A stretch of DNA of 64,000 nt from Paenibacillus solanacearum. GTDB lineage: Bacteria; Bacillota; Bacilli; Paenibacillales; NBRC-103111. A program made the translations under genes and the position numbers. Shown here one piece after another: positions 9,324-17,602 of the stretch (position 1 is the first letter of the stretch; every line of letters starts with the position of its first letter). Below the pieces are notes generated by a model. It was not told the DNA's origin. It ran no database searches and saw only the letters and a list, made by a program, of their open reading frames with translations. The stretch lies in assembly GCF_910593845.1 (NCBI RefSeq), contig NZ_CAJVAS010000003.1, forward strand, positions 1 to 64,000, read 5' to 3'.

Positions 9324-9914
9324 ATGAGCGAGCTGTACTTGTACCACTATTACGAAGCGGAGCACGGCCCGTTCAGGAGCTTGTCCGCGTTATCCGAAGA
9401 AGAAGCGGCGCGCGTTATGCAGGAGTTAAAGCGGCAAGGCGCTGCCTTTGCCGGCAAGCGGCCGGACGATTACATGACCGTTCGCAGACAGCTGGAGCAA
9501 AAAGCAAGGGACCTGTTCATCCGCAAAGGCGGCCGGCCGGCGAAGCCGTATCCGCATTATATGACACTAGGTGAATGCAATTGGATTCGGCAGTGGTACG
9601 TGGACGGACGGCTGCTGCGCGTACGGCTGGACGAAGTGGATCCGCTATCGATCAGCTTCACCTATGGAGATCTGTTCCCGACGATGAGATATGCGGACGG
9701 CAAGCCTTATCGGCAGCAGGTGTATGTGAAGCGCGAAATGATGGAGTTGATCGGGCAATACGGCTGGCCCCAGCAATGGAATGCGGACGGGGCAAACGGG
9801 CCGGAACGGTACATCGAGGCACAAATTTGGGATGATCGTATTCTTGACCTGCTCGTATCAAGACGCGTATGCGGTGGGGACGGGCAGACCATCGACGAAG
9901 GGGAGCGTGCATGA
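9324..9914 (+). CDS. Conserved-looking hypothetical cytoplasmic protein
   Basis: A 196-residue soluble protein that I do not recognise. It starts with MSELYLYHYYEAEHGPF, has a helical Glu/Lys/Arg-rich segment (20-65), a Pro/Tyr-rich turn and then a strand-rich half with GDLFPTMRYADGKPYRQQVY. No signal peptide, membrane segment or cysteine motif is visible. ATG 9324 is preferred over ATG 9315 because AAAGGA ends nine bases before it. Its stop codon abuts the start of the GNAT remnant, so the two are transcribed together with the DinB-like and phosphodiesterase genes downstream. It could be a substrate-binding or nucleic-acid-associated protein; nothing in the sequence decides. Confidence 0.6.
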   Translation: MSELYLYHYYEAEHGPFRSLSALSEEEAARVMQELKRQGAAFAGKRPDDYMTVRRQLEQKARDLFIRKGGRPAKPYPHYMTLGECNWIRQWYVDGRLLRVRLDEVDPLSISFTYGDLFPTMRYADGKPYRQQVYVKREMMELIGQYGWPQQWNADGANGPERYIEAQIWDDRILDLLVSRRVCGGDGQTIDEGERA

Positions 9915-10070
9915 ATGGACAACGGGATTGAGATTTGGACGGTGGAGCCGGAGGACGAGCAGCCGGAAGCGATCCGGTTTTATCGAAAGCACGGGTATAA
10001 GGAAATCGACAGGTTTGGGGCGTATGTCGACTGCGAGGCCAGTCTGTGCTATGAGAAGCATATCCGGTGA
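9915..10070 (+). pseudogene. Internally deleted GNAT acetyltransferase remnant
   Basis: A 51-residue reading frame. The first 16 residues (MDNGIEIWTVEPEDEQ) look like the opening strand of a GNAT acetyltransferase, and the next 35 (PEAIRFYRKHGYKEI, then RFGAYVDCEASLCYEK) are the family's typical C-terminal end. The central acetyl-CoA-binding part, about 100 residues, is missing. The frame is preserved across the junction and a ribosome binding site (GGGGAG) is present, so a micro-protein may still be made, but it cannot bind acetyl-CoA. It directly follows the hypothetical gene with the stop codon abutting its start. Confidence 0.6.
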
Positions 10071-10122
10071 GCAATGTTTCGAAGGAGAGTTCATTTTATG
10101 TTAGCGCGGGGAGATGGGTAGT

Positions 10123-10620
10123 ATGGATGCCGTGAAACGGATATTGATCCAAAAGTTTGAAGAGATCGAGAAGCGGATCCAGCTTGTTCTGGATCAACTG
10201 AACGACGAGCAGGTCAACTGGCGTCCGAACGAGGCAAGCAACAGCATTGCCAACCTGATCGTACATATTCGCGGCAATATTGGCGAGCGAATCGCAAGCG
10301 GCATCCGCAAGGAACCTAACACGAGAGATCGGGATCAAGAGTTTGAACCGGTCCAGCTTACGAAGGAGGAGCTGAAACGGATCGTGCGCGATTCGTTCGG
10401 CGAAGTCATCGATACGCTGCAAACGATCGGCCCCGATGTGCTGGCGCAAACGCAGCTCGTGCGCAGCCGGGAGCGAATGAATCTGGAAGTATTGATCACA
10501 TGCGCGACGCATTTTTCGGAGCATATGGGGCAAATGCTGTATATCGCCAAGCTGTGCCTGGACGATCGCTATGTGACGACTTCGATCCCGAAGAAGAAGA
10601 GCGGACAAGTGATGCCTTAG
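10123..10620 (+). CDS. DinB/DUF1572-family protein
   Basis: A 165-residue all-helical protein of the DinB/YfiT four-helix-bundle superfamily, whose members are metal-binding, often damage-inducible or thiol-dependent enzymes. Seen here are the helix-one stretch with LDQLNDEQVNWRPNEASNSI, the first metal-binding His in LIVHIRGNIGERI, and the paired His in ATHFSEHMGQM near residue 130, which together fit the usual three-His site. Length matches the family. ATG 10123 is chosen over 10114 because GCGGGGAG ends nine bases before it. It lies in a plausible operon with the upstream hypothetical gene and the downstream EEP phosphodiesterase. Substrate is unknown. Confidence 0.75.
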   Translation: MDAVKRILIQKFEEIEKRIQLVLDQLNDEQVNWRPNEASNSIANLIVHIRGNIGERIASGIRKEPNTRDRDQEFEPVQLTKEELKRIVRDSFGEVIDTLQTIGPDVLAQTQLVRSRERMNLEVLITCATHFSEHMGQMLYIAKLCLDDRYVTTSIPKKKSGQVMP

Positions 10621-10648
10621 CGGCAATGCGAAACGGAGGAAAATGGCG

Positions 10649-11476
10649 ATGGAACAACGGGAACCGCAGCAAAAATGGCATCAGGAGCCGCATCAGGAAC
10701 GGGAAGCTATAATTCGGGTGATGAGCTACAATATCCATAGCGGCATCGGGATGGACAATGAGTACGATTTGGACCGGATCGCCGGAGAAATTCGCGAAGC
10801 GGGTGCGGATATCGTCGGACTGCAGGAGGTGGATATGCATTGGGGCAAGCGGAGCCGGTTTCAAGACAGCGTCGCCATGCTGGCCGAACAGCTCGGAATG
10901 CATGCTTATTTCGCTCCGATCTATGAGCTCCCGCCGCAGAACGAAGGCGAGCCGCACCGTAAGTTCGGGGTTGCCCTCATGAGCAAATTCCCGATCGTTC
11001 GCGCGAGCAACCGGCCAATGACCCGGCTGTCGACGCTGTCGGAGGACCGGAATCGCGGCCCTGTGACGATGGCCGGAGTGGCGGAGACGCTGCTTGACGT
11101 GGAAGGAACCGAGGTTGCCGTCTATGTCGTGCATCTCGATTATCGTCCCGATCCGTCTGTAAGAATAATCCAGATTGGTGAGCTGCTGGAGATGATTGCG
11201 CAGGTCGAAGGACCGAAATTGCTGCTAGGCGACTTTAATGCGAAACCGGATGCTCCCGAGCTCGTCCCGTTGTTTGAGACGATGAAGGACAGCTGGCAGG
11301 ACGTTCACGGAGACGGCGAGGGCCTTACGTTTCCGGCGGATCATCCGGACCGGAAAATCGACTACATCCTGAGAAGCTCGCATCTGCGTGCACTATCGTC
11401 GTTCGTGACGGAGACGAACGGTTCCGATCACCGTCCGATTACCACCGATTTTATATTGCATAACGCTGACAGGTAG
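10649..11476 (+). CDS. Endonuclease/exonuclease/phosphatase (EEP) family hydrolase
   Basis: A 275-residue cytoplasmic metal-dependent phosphodiesterase of the EEP fold. The signature residues are visible in order: the Asn in SYNIHSG, Glu in IVGLQEVD, Asp-Asn in LLLGDFNAKPDAPEL, Asp in RKIDYIL and the closing SDHRPITTDF motif. No signal peptide is present, so a surface sphingomyelinase role is unlikely; family members include DNA repair nucleases and inositol or nucleotide phosphatases, and the substrate cannot be told. Start ATG 10649 is eight bases after GGAGGA; ATG 10643 would be only two bases from it. Twenty-eight bases separate it from the DinB-like gene. Confidence 0.85.
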   Translation: MEQREPQQKWHQEPHQEREAIIRVMSYNIHSGIGMDNEYDLDRIAGEIREAGADIVGLQEVDMHWGKRSRFQDSVAMLAEQLGMHAYFAPIYELPPQNEGEPHRKFGVALMSKFPIVRASNRPMTRLSTLSEDRNRGPVTMAGVAETLLDVEGTEVAVYVVHLDYRPDPSVRIIQIGELLEMIAQVEGPKLLLGDFNAKPDAPELVPLFETMKDSWQDVHGDGEGLTFPADHPDRKIDYILRSSHLRALSSFVTETNGSDHRPITTDFILHNADR

Positions 11477-11669
11477 ATCGGTTACGTGAGCTAACGTTCC
11501 AATGACTTATGAACACGTCCGGCGCGCGCAAACCCAGGCACGCGTCTCCGGTGTCGTATAGCGGGGATCGAACCGAACCGTATCAGATACAGCGGTTAGC
11601 GGAATGATGATTTACTTTTGATCAAGTTTACGTTTAGGGGTCAACGCGTTGGAGGAGGAGGCAATCAGC

Positions 11670-12440
11670 ATGACTGCGATGTTGACCTTACAGAAGCTGC
11701 TGAAGCGCCGATACGATGCGCCCGACCGGCCCTTATTTCACATCAGCGAAGCGGTGCTGGAGCCTGGGGAGCGCGTTGCGCTGATCGGTGCTTCCGGGCA
11801 GGGGAAAAGTACGCTGCTGCGTATTATGGCACGTCTGGAAGCCCAGGATGAAGGGGATGTATTGTACGGGGGGACATTTTACCGCGAATGGAGGCCGAAT
11901 GATTGGCGCAAGCAAATAGGGTACGTTGCGCAGCAGGCGGTTATGCTCTCCGGCAGCGTCGAAGACAATCTGCAGACAGCGAGCCGGCTGCACGGTACGT
12001 CGTTTGACCGGGAGATGGCCGTGCGCTGTATGGAAGCGCTCGGACTGGCATCGTCCTATTGGGGGAAGCCGGCTGCCGAGCTGTCGGGAGGCGAGAAGCA
12101 GCGCGTTGCGCTGATCCGTTCGCTGTTAATGTGCCCGGCAGTGCTGCTGCTGGACGAGGTGACGGCGTCGCTTGATCCCGGCAGCAAAAAAGCGGTGGAG
12201 CAGCTGTTGAACGAATGGTCGCGGCGCGAAGGGACGACGAATATGTGGATTACCCACGATCTGGAGCAGGTGAAGCAAGTGAGCGACCGGGTCTGGTTTA
12301 TGTCCGATGGTCAATTAATGGAGCAGGAAGAGACGCAGGCTTTCTTCGCATGTCCGCGAACGGAACAAGCCCGGCAGTTCATTTCCTGGCCGGGTGACAG
12401 CCGTCCCGCGGGCGGGGAGGAGGCGGTGCCGCATGTCTAA
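11670..12440 (+). CDS. fetA: ABC transporter ATP-binding protein, FetA-like
   Basis: A 256-residue ATPase that would power the membrane protein encoded next. Walker A (GASGQGKST, about residues 40-48), Q-loop (GYVAQQ), signature LSGGEKQR and Walker B (VLLLDEVTAS) are all present, with a switch His in ITHD. The pairing with a FetB/YbbM-type permease identifies it as FetA/YbbL-type; in E. coli that pair exports iron and aids oxidative-stress tolerance. Start ATG 11670 follows GGAGGAGGAG; an in-frame TTG at 11649 precedes that site and is rejected. The stop codon overlaps the fetB start by eight bases, indicating translational coupling. Confidence 0.85.
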   Translation: MTAMLTLQKLLKRRYDAPDRPLFHISEAVLEPGERVALIGASGQGKSTLLRIMARLEAQDEGDVLYGGTFYREWRPNDWRKQIGYVAQQAVMLSGSVEDNLQTASRLHGTSFDREMAVRCMEALGLASSYWGKPAAELSGGEKQRVALIRSLLMCPAVLLLDEVTASLDPGSKKAVEQLLNEWSRREGTTNMWITHDLEQVKQVSDRVWFMSDGQLMEQEETQAFFACPRTEQARQFISWPGDSRPAGGEEAVPHV

Positions 12441-13182
12441 TCTTGCTCTAGGATGTACCCTGGTGTTTGTCGCCGTCACGATGTTTTTATCCATTCGCCA
12501 GAAGCTTGGCCTCGAAAAAGAAATTGCCGTCGGCACGCTGCGTTCGGCGGTCCAGCTGCTTCTGATCGGTTATGTGCTGCATTATGTTTTTCATGCCGAG
12601 CAGCCGCTGCTGATTGCGGCGATCATCGTCATGATGATCGGCGTCGCTTCCTGGAACGCGGGAAGCCGGTCGCGTGGACTGCGGGGGATCCGGCTTCGTA
12701 TTGCGGTGTCGATCGGCATCACGGAAGCCTTGACGATGGCGATCCTGCTTGGCCTGCGGATCATCGAACCGACGGCGCAGTTCATCATCCCGATCAGCGG
12801 CATCACGATCGGCAGCGCCATGATCGTATCCGGGCTGTTCCTGAATCAGATGAACCGCGAGATGGAGACGGCGCGCGGTGAAATCGAGACGCTGCTGGCG
12901 CTCGGGGGGACAGTACGGCAAGCGATCCAGAGCTCGCTGAAGCGGTCGGTCCGCGCCAGCATGATCCCGACGGTCGACGGGATGAAGACGGTCGGGCTGG
13001 TGCAACTGCCCGGCATGATGACGGGTATGATCGTTGCCGGTGCGGACCCGATTGAAGCCGTGCGCTACCAGATTCTGATTATGTTTATTTTGGCAGCCTC
13101 CGCCGCATTGACGGCGATGGTGCTCGGACTGATCAGCTACAAGCTGTGGTTTACCAGCGAGCAGACGCTGAAGGGGCGTTAG
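12433..13182 (+). CDS. fetB: FetB-like ABC permease (UPF0014 family)
   Basis: A 249-residue membrane protein with about six or seven transmembrane helices. The motifs LRSAVQLLLIGYVL, GITIGSAMIVSG, EIETLLALGGTVRQA and MIPTVDGMKTVGLVQLPGMMTG are characteristic of the UPF0014/FetB family. It would form an exporter with the upstream FetA-like ATPase; iron is the substrate known for E. coli, and the same is only inferred here. Start ATG 12433 follows GGGGAGGAGG and overlaps the fetA stop. The in-frame GTG at 12394 has no ribosome binding site. No terminator was found between it and the next promoter at 13247. Confidence 0.85.
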   Translation: MSNLALGCTLVFVAVTMFLSIRQKLGLEKEIAVGTLRSAVQLLLIGYVLHYVFHAEQPLLIAAIIVMMIGVASWNAGSRSRGLRGIRLRIAVSIGITEALTMAILLGLRIIEPTAQFIIPISGITIGSAMIVSGLFLNQMNREMETARGEIETLLALGGTVRQAIQSSLKRSVRASMIPTVDGMKTVGLVQLPGMMTGMIVAGADPIEAVRYQILIMFILAASAALTAMVLGLISYKLWFTSEQTLKGR

Positions 13183-13246
13183 CCGAAGACGCCTGCAAGG
13201 TACCGAGGCCGGAATGGGAGATCTCCGAAAAAAGACATGGCAAGTC

Positions 13247-13275
13247 TTTACAATCGAATCGAATCTGATTATAAT
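13247..13275 (+). promoter_or_regulatory. SigA-type promoter of the HisD-like gene
   Basis: TTTACA at 13247-13252 and a perfect TATAAT at 13270-13275, separated by 17 bp. Transcription would begin near 13282, giving an untranslated leader of about 220 bases before the HisD-like start codon. Confidence 0.75.
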
Positions 13276-13361
13276 AACGTTCAATATCCGTAAAGGGGTT
13301 TTTCTCCATGATGTTCCAGCTTGATCGGAATCGGGCCATTCAACTACATCATCATAGCTGA

Positions 13362-13469
13362 GCGTTTGTACACGGAAAATTTTTCCGTAGGTGCAAACGC
13401 CATTTCGCGTTGTACCTACGGACACAAGAGTCATGTAGGTATTTTTTTATCCTACATGGCTCTTTTTTT
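13362..13469 (+). promoter_or_regulatory. Leader with mutually exclusive hairpins and an intrinsic terminator
   Basis: Three hairpins compete. Hairpin A: GCGTTTG (13362-13368) with CAAACGC (13394-13400), enclosing ACGGAAAA/TTTTCCGT. Hairpin B: CCGTAGGTGCAA (13385-13396) with TTGTACCTACGG (13410-13421), which uses bases of A. Terminator C: AGAGTCATGTAGG (13427-13439) with CCTACATGGCTCT (13451-13463), then seven T. ACCTAC of B can also pair with GTAGGT of C. This is the architecture of a transcription-attenuating leader or riboswitch. It matches none of the riboswitch or T-box consensus sequences I know. Confidence 0.65.
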
Positions 13470-13503
13470 GTTTAACGAATCGATTATTTGCGGAGGTAAT
13501 GCC

Positions 13504-14811
13504 ATGAAAACGATGATTTGCGATTATCCGAGAGACCGTGATCTGCTGAAAGAACGATTTGCGGAGCACACGAAGCTGTTTGACCGAAGTGTACTGTCGG
13601 GCGTGTATGCGATTTTCGACGACGTCGCGGAAAGAGGCGATACGGGAGTGCTGGAGGCAACGCGCCGATTCGACGGCGTGGCGCTGGAGGAGAGCGCACT
13701 GCCGGAAGACTACGCAGCGCAATGTATAGCATCGCTGGCTGCGCCGCTGAGGGGGGCGATCGATCATACGATCCACAATGTGATGCAGGTCAATCTGGCG
13801 CTGCTGCCTCGGTCGTGGGAGACGGAGATCCGGCCGGGAACCGTGATTGGAGAAGCCGTCCGCCCGCTCGATTCGGTCGGCATCTGGATTCCGGCGAGAA
13901 AAGGACCGCTGCTCTCCACCGCAATCATGCTCGTTGCGGCTGCGAAGGCAGCGGGCGTGCCGCGCATCGTAGTCGGAATGCCGCCGCTGCCTAGCGGCTT
14001 GGGCGATCCCGGCACCGTAGCGGCGGCGAAGCTGGTCGGGGCGGACGCGTTCGTCGTAGGCAACGGCGTCGCCGTTATCGCCGCATTTTGCCAAGGAACG
14101 GCGTCGATCCCGGAGGTGGACGGCGTGTACGGCCCCGGGCCGGGAGGCATCGCGGCGGCCATGAGCGCCGCCGTGGCGTACGGGAAAAAGACGGTCGTCG
14201 GTCTCGGGCCGACCGAATCGGCGATTATCGCTGACGCGTCGGCGGATGCGTCGCGCATTGCCTATGATTTGATGAATGAGGCGGAGCACGGCCCGGATTC
14301 GGTATCGCTGCTGGTCACGACAGATCGAAGCTTGGCTGTCGAGACGGAGAAGCTGCTCCGTCAATATATCGGAGAAGTGGAGGACGAGCGGCGCCGGCAG
14401 CATTTGCGGCAGGTGTTTGGAGACGGAGGGAGAGGGACGATCATCGTCGCGGTGGATATCGATTCGGCATGCGAACTGGTCAACGACTTTGCGCCGGAGC
14501 ATGTCATGGTGATGTGCAGCAGCGATCGGGAGACGAGCGTACGGGAGCAGCTGAAGCACGCAGGCGAAATCGTGCTCGGCGAATATACGCCGTTCTCGGC
14601 GGCCAATTATGCGATCGGGATTACCGCCGTGCTGCCGACGAACGGCTTCGCCAAAGCGTTCTCGGGGGTGACCTCCAAGGATATGGTGAAGTGCTCCACC
14701 ATAGGGAAACTCAGCCAGACCGCCTTGAAGCAGCTGCTGCCCGTCATTCAGCAAATGGGCGCCTACGAACAGCTGCCTTGCCACGTGAAAGCGGCGGAAA
14801 TACGCATGTAG
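13504..14811 (+). CDS. Histidinol dehydrogenase-family enzyme, probably not biosynthetic
   Basis: A 435-residue NAD-dependent dehydrogenase of the HisD family. The fold is kept end to end, including APEH (Glu332, His333, the catalytic pair), AEHGP, GEYTPFSAANYA and VLPT. Key positions differ from canonical HisD: the zinc ligand Gln259 is Glu here, the zinc ligand Asp360 is Asn368, and the substrate-binding His367 is Ala375, while His262 and the C-terminal His (His427) remain. No other his gene is adjacent; a FadR-type regulator and a transporter follow. I infer a catabolic HisD paralogue acting on another alcohol, as known for sulfopropanediol dehydrogenase HpsN. Start ATG 13504 follows GCGGAGG; the longer open frame begins inside the leader hairpins. 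Confidence 0.8.
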   Translation: MKTMICDYPRDRDLLKERFAEHTKLFDRSVLSGVYAIFDDVAERGDTGVLEATRRFDGVALEESALPEDYAAQCIASLAAPLRGAIDHTIHNVMQVNLALLPRSWETEIRPGTVIGEAVRPLDSVGIWIPARKGPLLSTAIMLVAAAKAAGVPRIVVGMPPLPSGLGDPGTVAAAKLVGADAFVVGNGVAVIAAFCQGTASIPEVDGVYGPGPGGIAAAMSAAVAYGKKTVVGLGPTESAIIADASADASRIAYDLMNEAEHGPDSVSLLVTTDRSLAVETEKLLRQYIGEVEDERRRQHLRQVFGDGGRGTIIVAVDIDSACELVNDFAPEHVMVMCSSDRETSVREQLKHAGEIVLGEYTPFSAANYAIGITAVLPTNGFAKAFSGVTSKDMVKCSTIGKLSQTALKQLLPVIQQMGAYEQLPCHVKAAEIRM

Positions 14812-14817
14812 CTTTTC

Positions 14818-14940
14818 CGGGGCAAGAGACGGGCCGGCTTGCATGCACCGCATTTTTTGCAGATGAACCATGCCGCAGCGGCATGAGCCGGCGCGTGCTA
14901 TGACAGGCGCGCAGCGCCGCTGCGAAGCGGGCTTGCCCCG
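14818..14940 (+). other. Possible structured RNA or dispersed repeat element
   Basis: A 9-bp perfect closing stem, an internal 7-bp hairpin with a single-base loop, and GC-rich palindromic tracts fold the whole segment into a compact shape. It starts seven bases after the HisD-like stop codon, so it could also be a 3' untranslated structure. Only one copy is present in this window. Confidence 0.3.
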
Positions 14941-15276
14941 ATCTTCGCACATGATCGAGCCTCTCAGTCGTGCTTAGAGGCACCGCCCGGTTGGTCTGTC
15001 GAACCGAACCCTATGCGCCATCAAGCAAAGCAAGGCGTAAGACAGCGTAGAGGCGGCGGCAAGGCTTGAACCGCGCAACGCGGAATACGGATGGACATGT
15101 GTCTGTGAATGAGGCTTCTTATTCGGCCACCAGTGGAACAAGCCGGCTTTTGTTGCGGAAAACTTACAAAATATAGAAAGAAAGTTGCTCTTTCCGAACA
15201 GCTTCAGTACAATTTTTGCAGTGTAGTTGGACAGGTTGTGTTGTGGATGAAGGGTGCGAAATTTCCAAAATGTTGA

Positions 15277-15306
15277 TTGAAGTTTCGAATCCGGCTGTGT
15301 TATGAT
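15277..15306 (+). promoter_or_regulatory. Promoter of the GntR-family gene
   Basis: TTGAAG at 15277-15282 and TATGAT at 15301-15306, 18 bp apart, 22 bases before the start codon. Confidence 0.55.
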
Positions 15307-15327
15307 GTGCTGACAGGAGATGATCAG

Positions 15328-16035
15328 ATGAAGTCAAAGGTGACGTTTCAAGCGTTGAATCGCCATAAGCTGGTTGACGATGTCGTGATTCAATTGCAAA
15401 AGAAAATATCGAGCGGCGAAATACTACATGGCGAGAAAATTCCGACGGAGCCGGAATTGATGGAGCAGTTCGGCGTCGGCCGATCCACGATCCGCGAAGC
15501 GGTGAGAGTGCTTGTTCACGCCGGTTTGCTGGAGAAGCGGCAAGGCTTCGGTACATACCTGATCTCCGATCCCATTATTCAGGAGCCGCTGTCGCACCGG
15601 CTGCGCCGTGCGGAAATATTGGAGGTGTATGAAGTCCGGAGAATGCTGGAGATCGAAATTGCGAAGCTGGCGGCGGAGCGCCGCGATGGCGAGGATCTTA
15701 GCCTTATGCGCGAGCATCTGGACACGCGTCTGCAGGCGCTGGAGAAAGACGACATGGGCGGCTATTTGAAGGCGGACATCGCATTTCACCAGTCGGTGGC
15801 CGTGGCAAGCAAGAACGGAGTCGTCGTCGACTTGTACCGGACCTTCTCATCCGAGCTGCTTGATGCGCTGAACAAACTCGTGATGGACCGGGAGGCGCAT
15901 GATCCGCATAACGCGTATCATGAAGGATTGTATGAAGCGATTAAAGCGCGGGATGCGGACGCCGCAGTACATTGGACGCTGCAAAATTTGAATGCTACCG
16001 TCGCGCTGCTGACTAAATCGGCCAAAACCGATTAA
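15328..16035 (+). CDS. GntR-family transcriptional regulator (FadR subfamily)
   Basis: A 235-residue repressor. The N-terminal winged helix-turn-helix (about 20-85) shows the family pattern PTEPELMEQFGVGRSTIREA followed by a GLLEKRQGFGTYL wing. The C-terminal FCD all-helical ligand domain (about 95-230) carries an Asp and several His (DIAFHQSVA, NAYHEGLYEAI) that usually bind a metal and an organic acid. ATG 15328 follows AGGAGA. It lies between the HisD-like dehydrogenase and the Fsr-like exporter, so it probably controls one or both; the transporter starts 60 bases downstream. The effector is unknown. Confidence 0.85.
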   Translation: MKSKVTFQALNRHKLVDDVVIQLQKKISSGEILHGEKIPTEPELMEQFGVGRSTIREAVRVLVHAGLLEKRQGFGTYLISDPIIQEPLSHRLRRAEILEVYEVRRMLEIEIAKLAAERRDGEDLSLMREHLDTRLQALEKDDMGGYLKADIAFHQSVAVASKNGVVVDLYRTFSSELLDALNKLVMDREAHDPHNAYHEGLYEAIKARDADAAVHWTLQNLNATVALLTKSAKTD

Positions 16036-16095
16036 AAGCAGTTTGCCCTTAAACGTCAGATGATATGCTGAATAATTATGAAGAGGTGATTTCCA

Positions 16096-17442
16096 TTGAG
16101 TCATTCAACCGTTCAACCGGCCCCGCAGGAATCGTTCGACCAAACGGCCGATCGGGAACCAAACGAACCGTCAGGCGCCGCTAGCAGCGCTGCCGGTACG
16201 GAGCTTCACGCCGCACCGGGCGTTTCGTCGCAAGCGACGGCATTTTCGATCATTTTATCCATCAGCCTTGTGCATCTGCTGAACGACTCGATCCAATCGG
16301 TCGTTCCGGCGATTTTCCCAATCCTTCACGAATCGCTGCGCTTGACGTTTGCCCAGATCGGGTGGATCGCGTTCACCTTGAACGTTACGGCATCCCTGCT
16401 GCAGCCGCTGATCGGTTATTATACGGATACCCGTCCCAAACCGTACTTGCTTCCGCTCGGCGTCGCCTTCTCGCTGATCGGGATGGTCGTCTTGGCATTC
16501 GCCGGCAGCTTCATGCAGGTCATCCTGTCGGTTATGCTGATCGGGATCGGCTCCTCCGTATTCCACCCGGAATCGTCGCGGGTGGCGTATTTGGCGGCAG
16601 GTCCGCGGAGAGGGCTGGCGCAGTCGATCTTCCAAACCGGGGGCAACATCGGTCAGGCGCTGGCTCCGATCTTCACCGCTTTGATCTTTGTGCCGCTTGG
16701 CCAATTCGGTATTATTTGGTTTACGCTGGCCGCAGCGGTGGCCATTGTCGTGCAAATATTCGTCGCCCGCTGGTACATGAGGGATTTGGCCAGCCGCCCG
16801 GTACGGAAGAAGGCGGCCGCAGCGGCGTATGCGCTGCCGAGAACGACAATCGCTTTTGCGCTGTTCATTTTAATCATGCTTCTATTCTCCAAATTCGTGT
16901 ACGTTGCCAGCATGACCGGCTTTTACGCCTTTTACTTGATCGAGCGTTACAGCATTACGATCGAGCAGGCGCAGTGGATCTTATTCGCGTTGCTGGTTGC
17001 CGGAGCGGCAGGCACATTCTTCGGCGGCCCGCTGGCTGACCGGTTCGGAAGACGCAACATGATCTGGTTCTCGATTTTGGGTACGGCGCCGTTTTCGCTG
17101 CTTCTGCCGTACGTGAACGTGTTCTGGGCCGCGGTGCTGTGCGTCTGCATCGGATTTATACTGCTCTCGGGTTTTTCGGTTATCATCGTCTATGCGCAAG
17201 AGATGCTGCCGGGGAAGGTGGGGACGGTGTCGGGGCTGTTCTTCGGCCTCGCGTTCGGTCTCGGCGGCATCGGCTCGGTCGTGCTCGGTACGCTGGCGGA
17301 TGTGACGAGCATTTCGTTTGTTATTCGTCTTTGCGCTTTTCTGCCGCTGATCGGGCTGCTCGCCGCCTTGCTGCCGAAGGACGAGAAGCTGAATCCCGGT
17401 TCGGCAGTGTCGGCAGACTCAACCGCTTCGGCTAAGCCTTAA
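16096..17442 (+). CDS. MFS transporter of the fosmidomycin-resistance (Fsr) type
   Basis: A 448-residue major facilitator with about twelve membrane segments and a 45-residue hydrophilic Pro/Ala-rich N-terminus. LVHLLNDSIQSVVPAIFPIL, PLIGYYTDTRPKP, IGSSVFHPESSRVAYLAAG and QTGGNIGQALAP are the hallmark stretches of Fsr-like proteins, in which the HPE motif of helix four is typical. Such proteins export fosmidomycin or unrelated small molecules in E. coli. The start is a TTG with AAGAGGTGA six bases upstream. It follows the GntR gene in the same direction and is followed by a terminator, so the two form a likely operon. The natural substrate is unknown. Confidence 0.8.
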   Translation: MSHSTVQPAPQESFDQTADREPNEPSGAASSAAGTELHAAPGVSSQATAFSIILSISLVHLLNDSIQSVVPAIFPILHESLRLTFAQIGWIAFTLNVTASLLQPLIGYYTDTRPKPYLLPLGVAFSLIGMVVLAFAGSFMQVILSVMLIGIGSSVFHPESSRVAYLAAGPRRGLAQSIFQTGGNIGQALAPIFTALIFVPLGQFGIIWFTLAAAVAIVVQIFVARWYMRDLASRPVRKKAAAAAYALPRTTIAFALFILIMLLFSKFVYVASMTGFYAFYLIERYSITIEQAQWILFALLVAGAAGTFFGGPLADRFGRRNMIWFSILGTAPFSLLLPYVNVFWAAVLCVCIGFILLSGFSVIIVYAQEMLPGKVGTVSGLFFGLAFGLGGIGSVVLGTLADVTSISFVIRLCAFLPLIGLLAALLPKDEKLNPGSAVSADSTASAKP

Positions 17443-17482
17443 GGAGCAGGAGGCTTGCCCCCTTGCCGCGGCTGTTGAACAG

Positions 17483-17526
17483 CGGGCTGCTATCCGTGTA
17501 ACGGTGGATGGCAGCCCGTTTTATTT
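17483..17526 (+). terminator. Terminator of the GntR-MFS operon
   Basis: CGGGCTGC at 17483-17490 pairs with GCAGCCCG at 17511-17518, with an inner ATCC/GGAT pairing, followed by TTTTATTTT. Confidence 0.8.
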
Positions 17527-17602
17527 TGGATATACCCGATATGGGCGTACCGCTGTGTATAAAGCCGGATCGCGCGACAAGCGTCCGCTCTTTGCGCACG
17601 TC

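Larger units (their letters stand above)
14812..15327. other. Intergenic region with a GC-rich structured element
   Basis: No gene is supported. At 14818-14940 a perfect 9-bp stem (CGGGGCAAG with CTTGCCCCG) encloses about 105 bases that contain a further strong hairpin, ATGCCGC/GCGGCAT at 14870-14884. Near 15137-15157 a short AAGCCGGCTT palindrome occurs. The far right holds the promoter of the GntR gene. Confidence 0.45.

Noticed and set aside
13504-14811. Canonical histidine biosynthesis gene hisD
   Set aside because: Two zinc ligands and one substrate ligand are substituted and no his genes adjoin.
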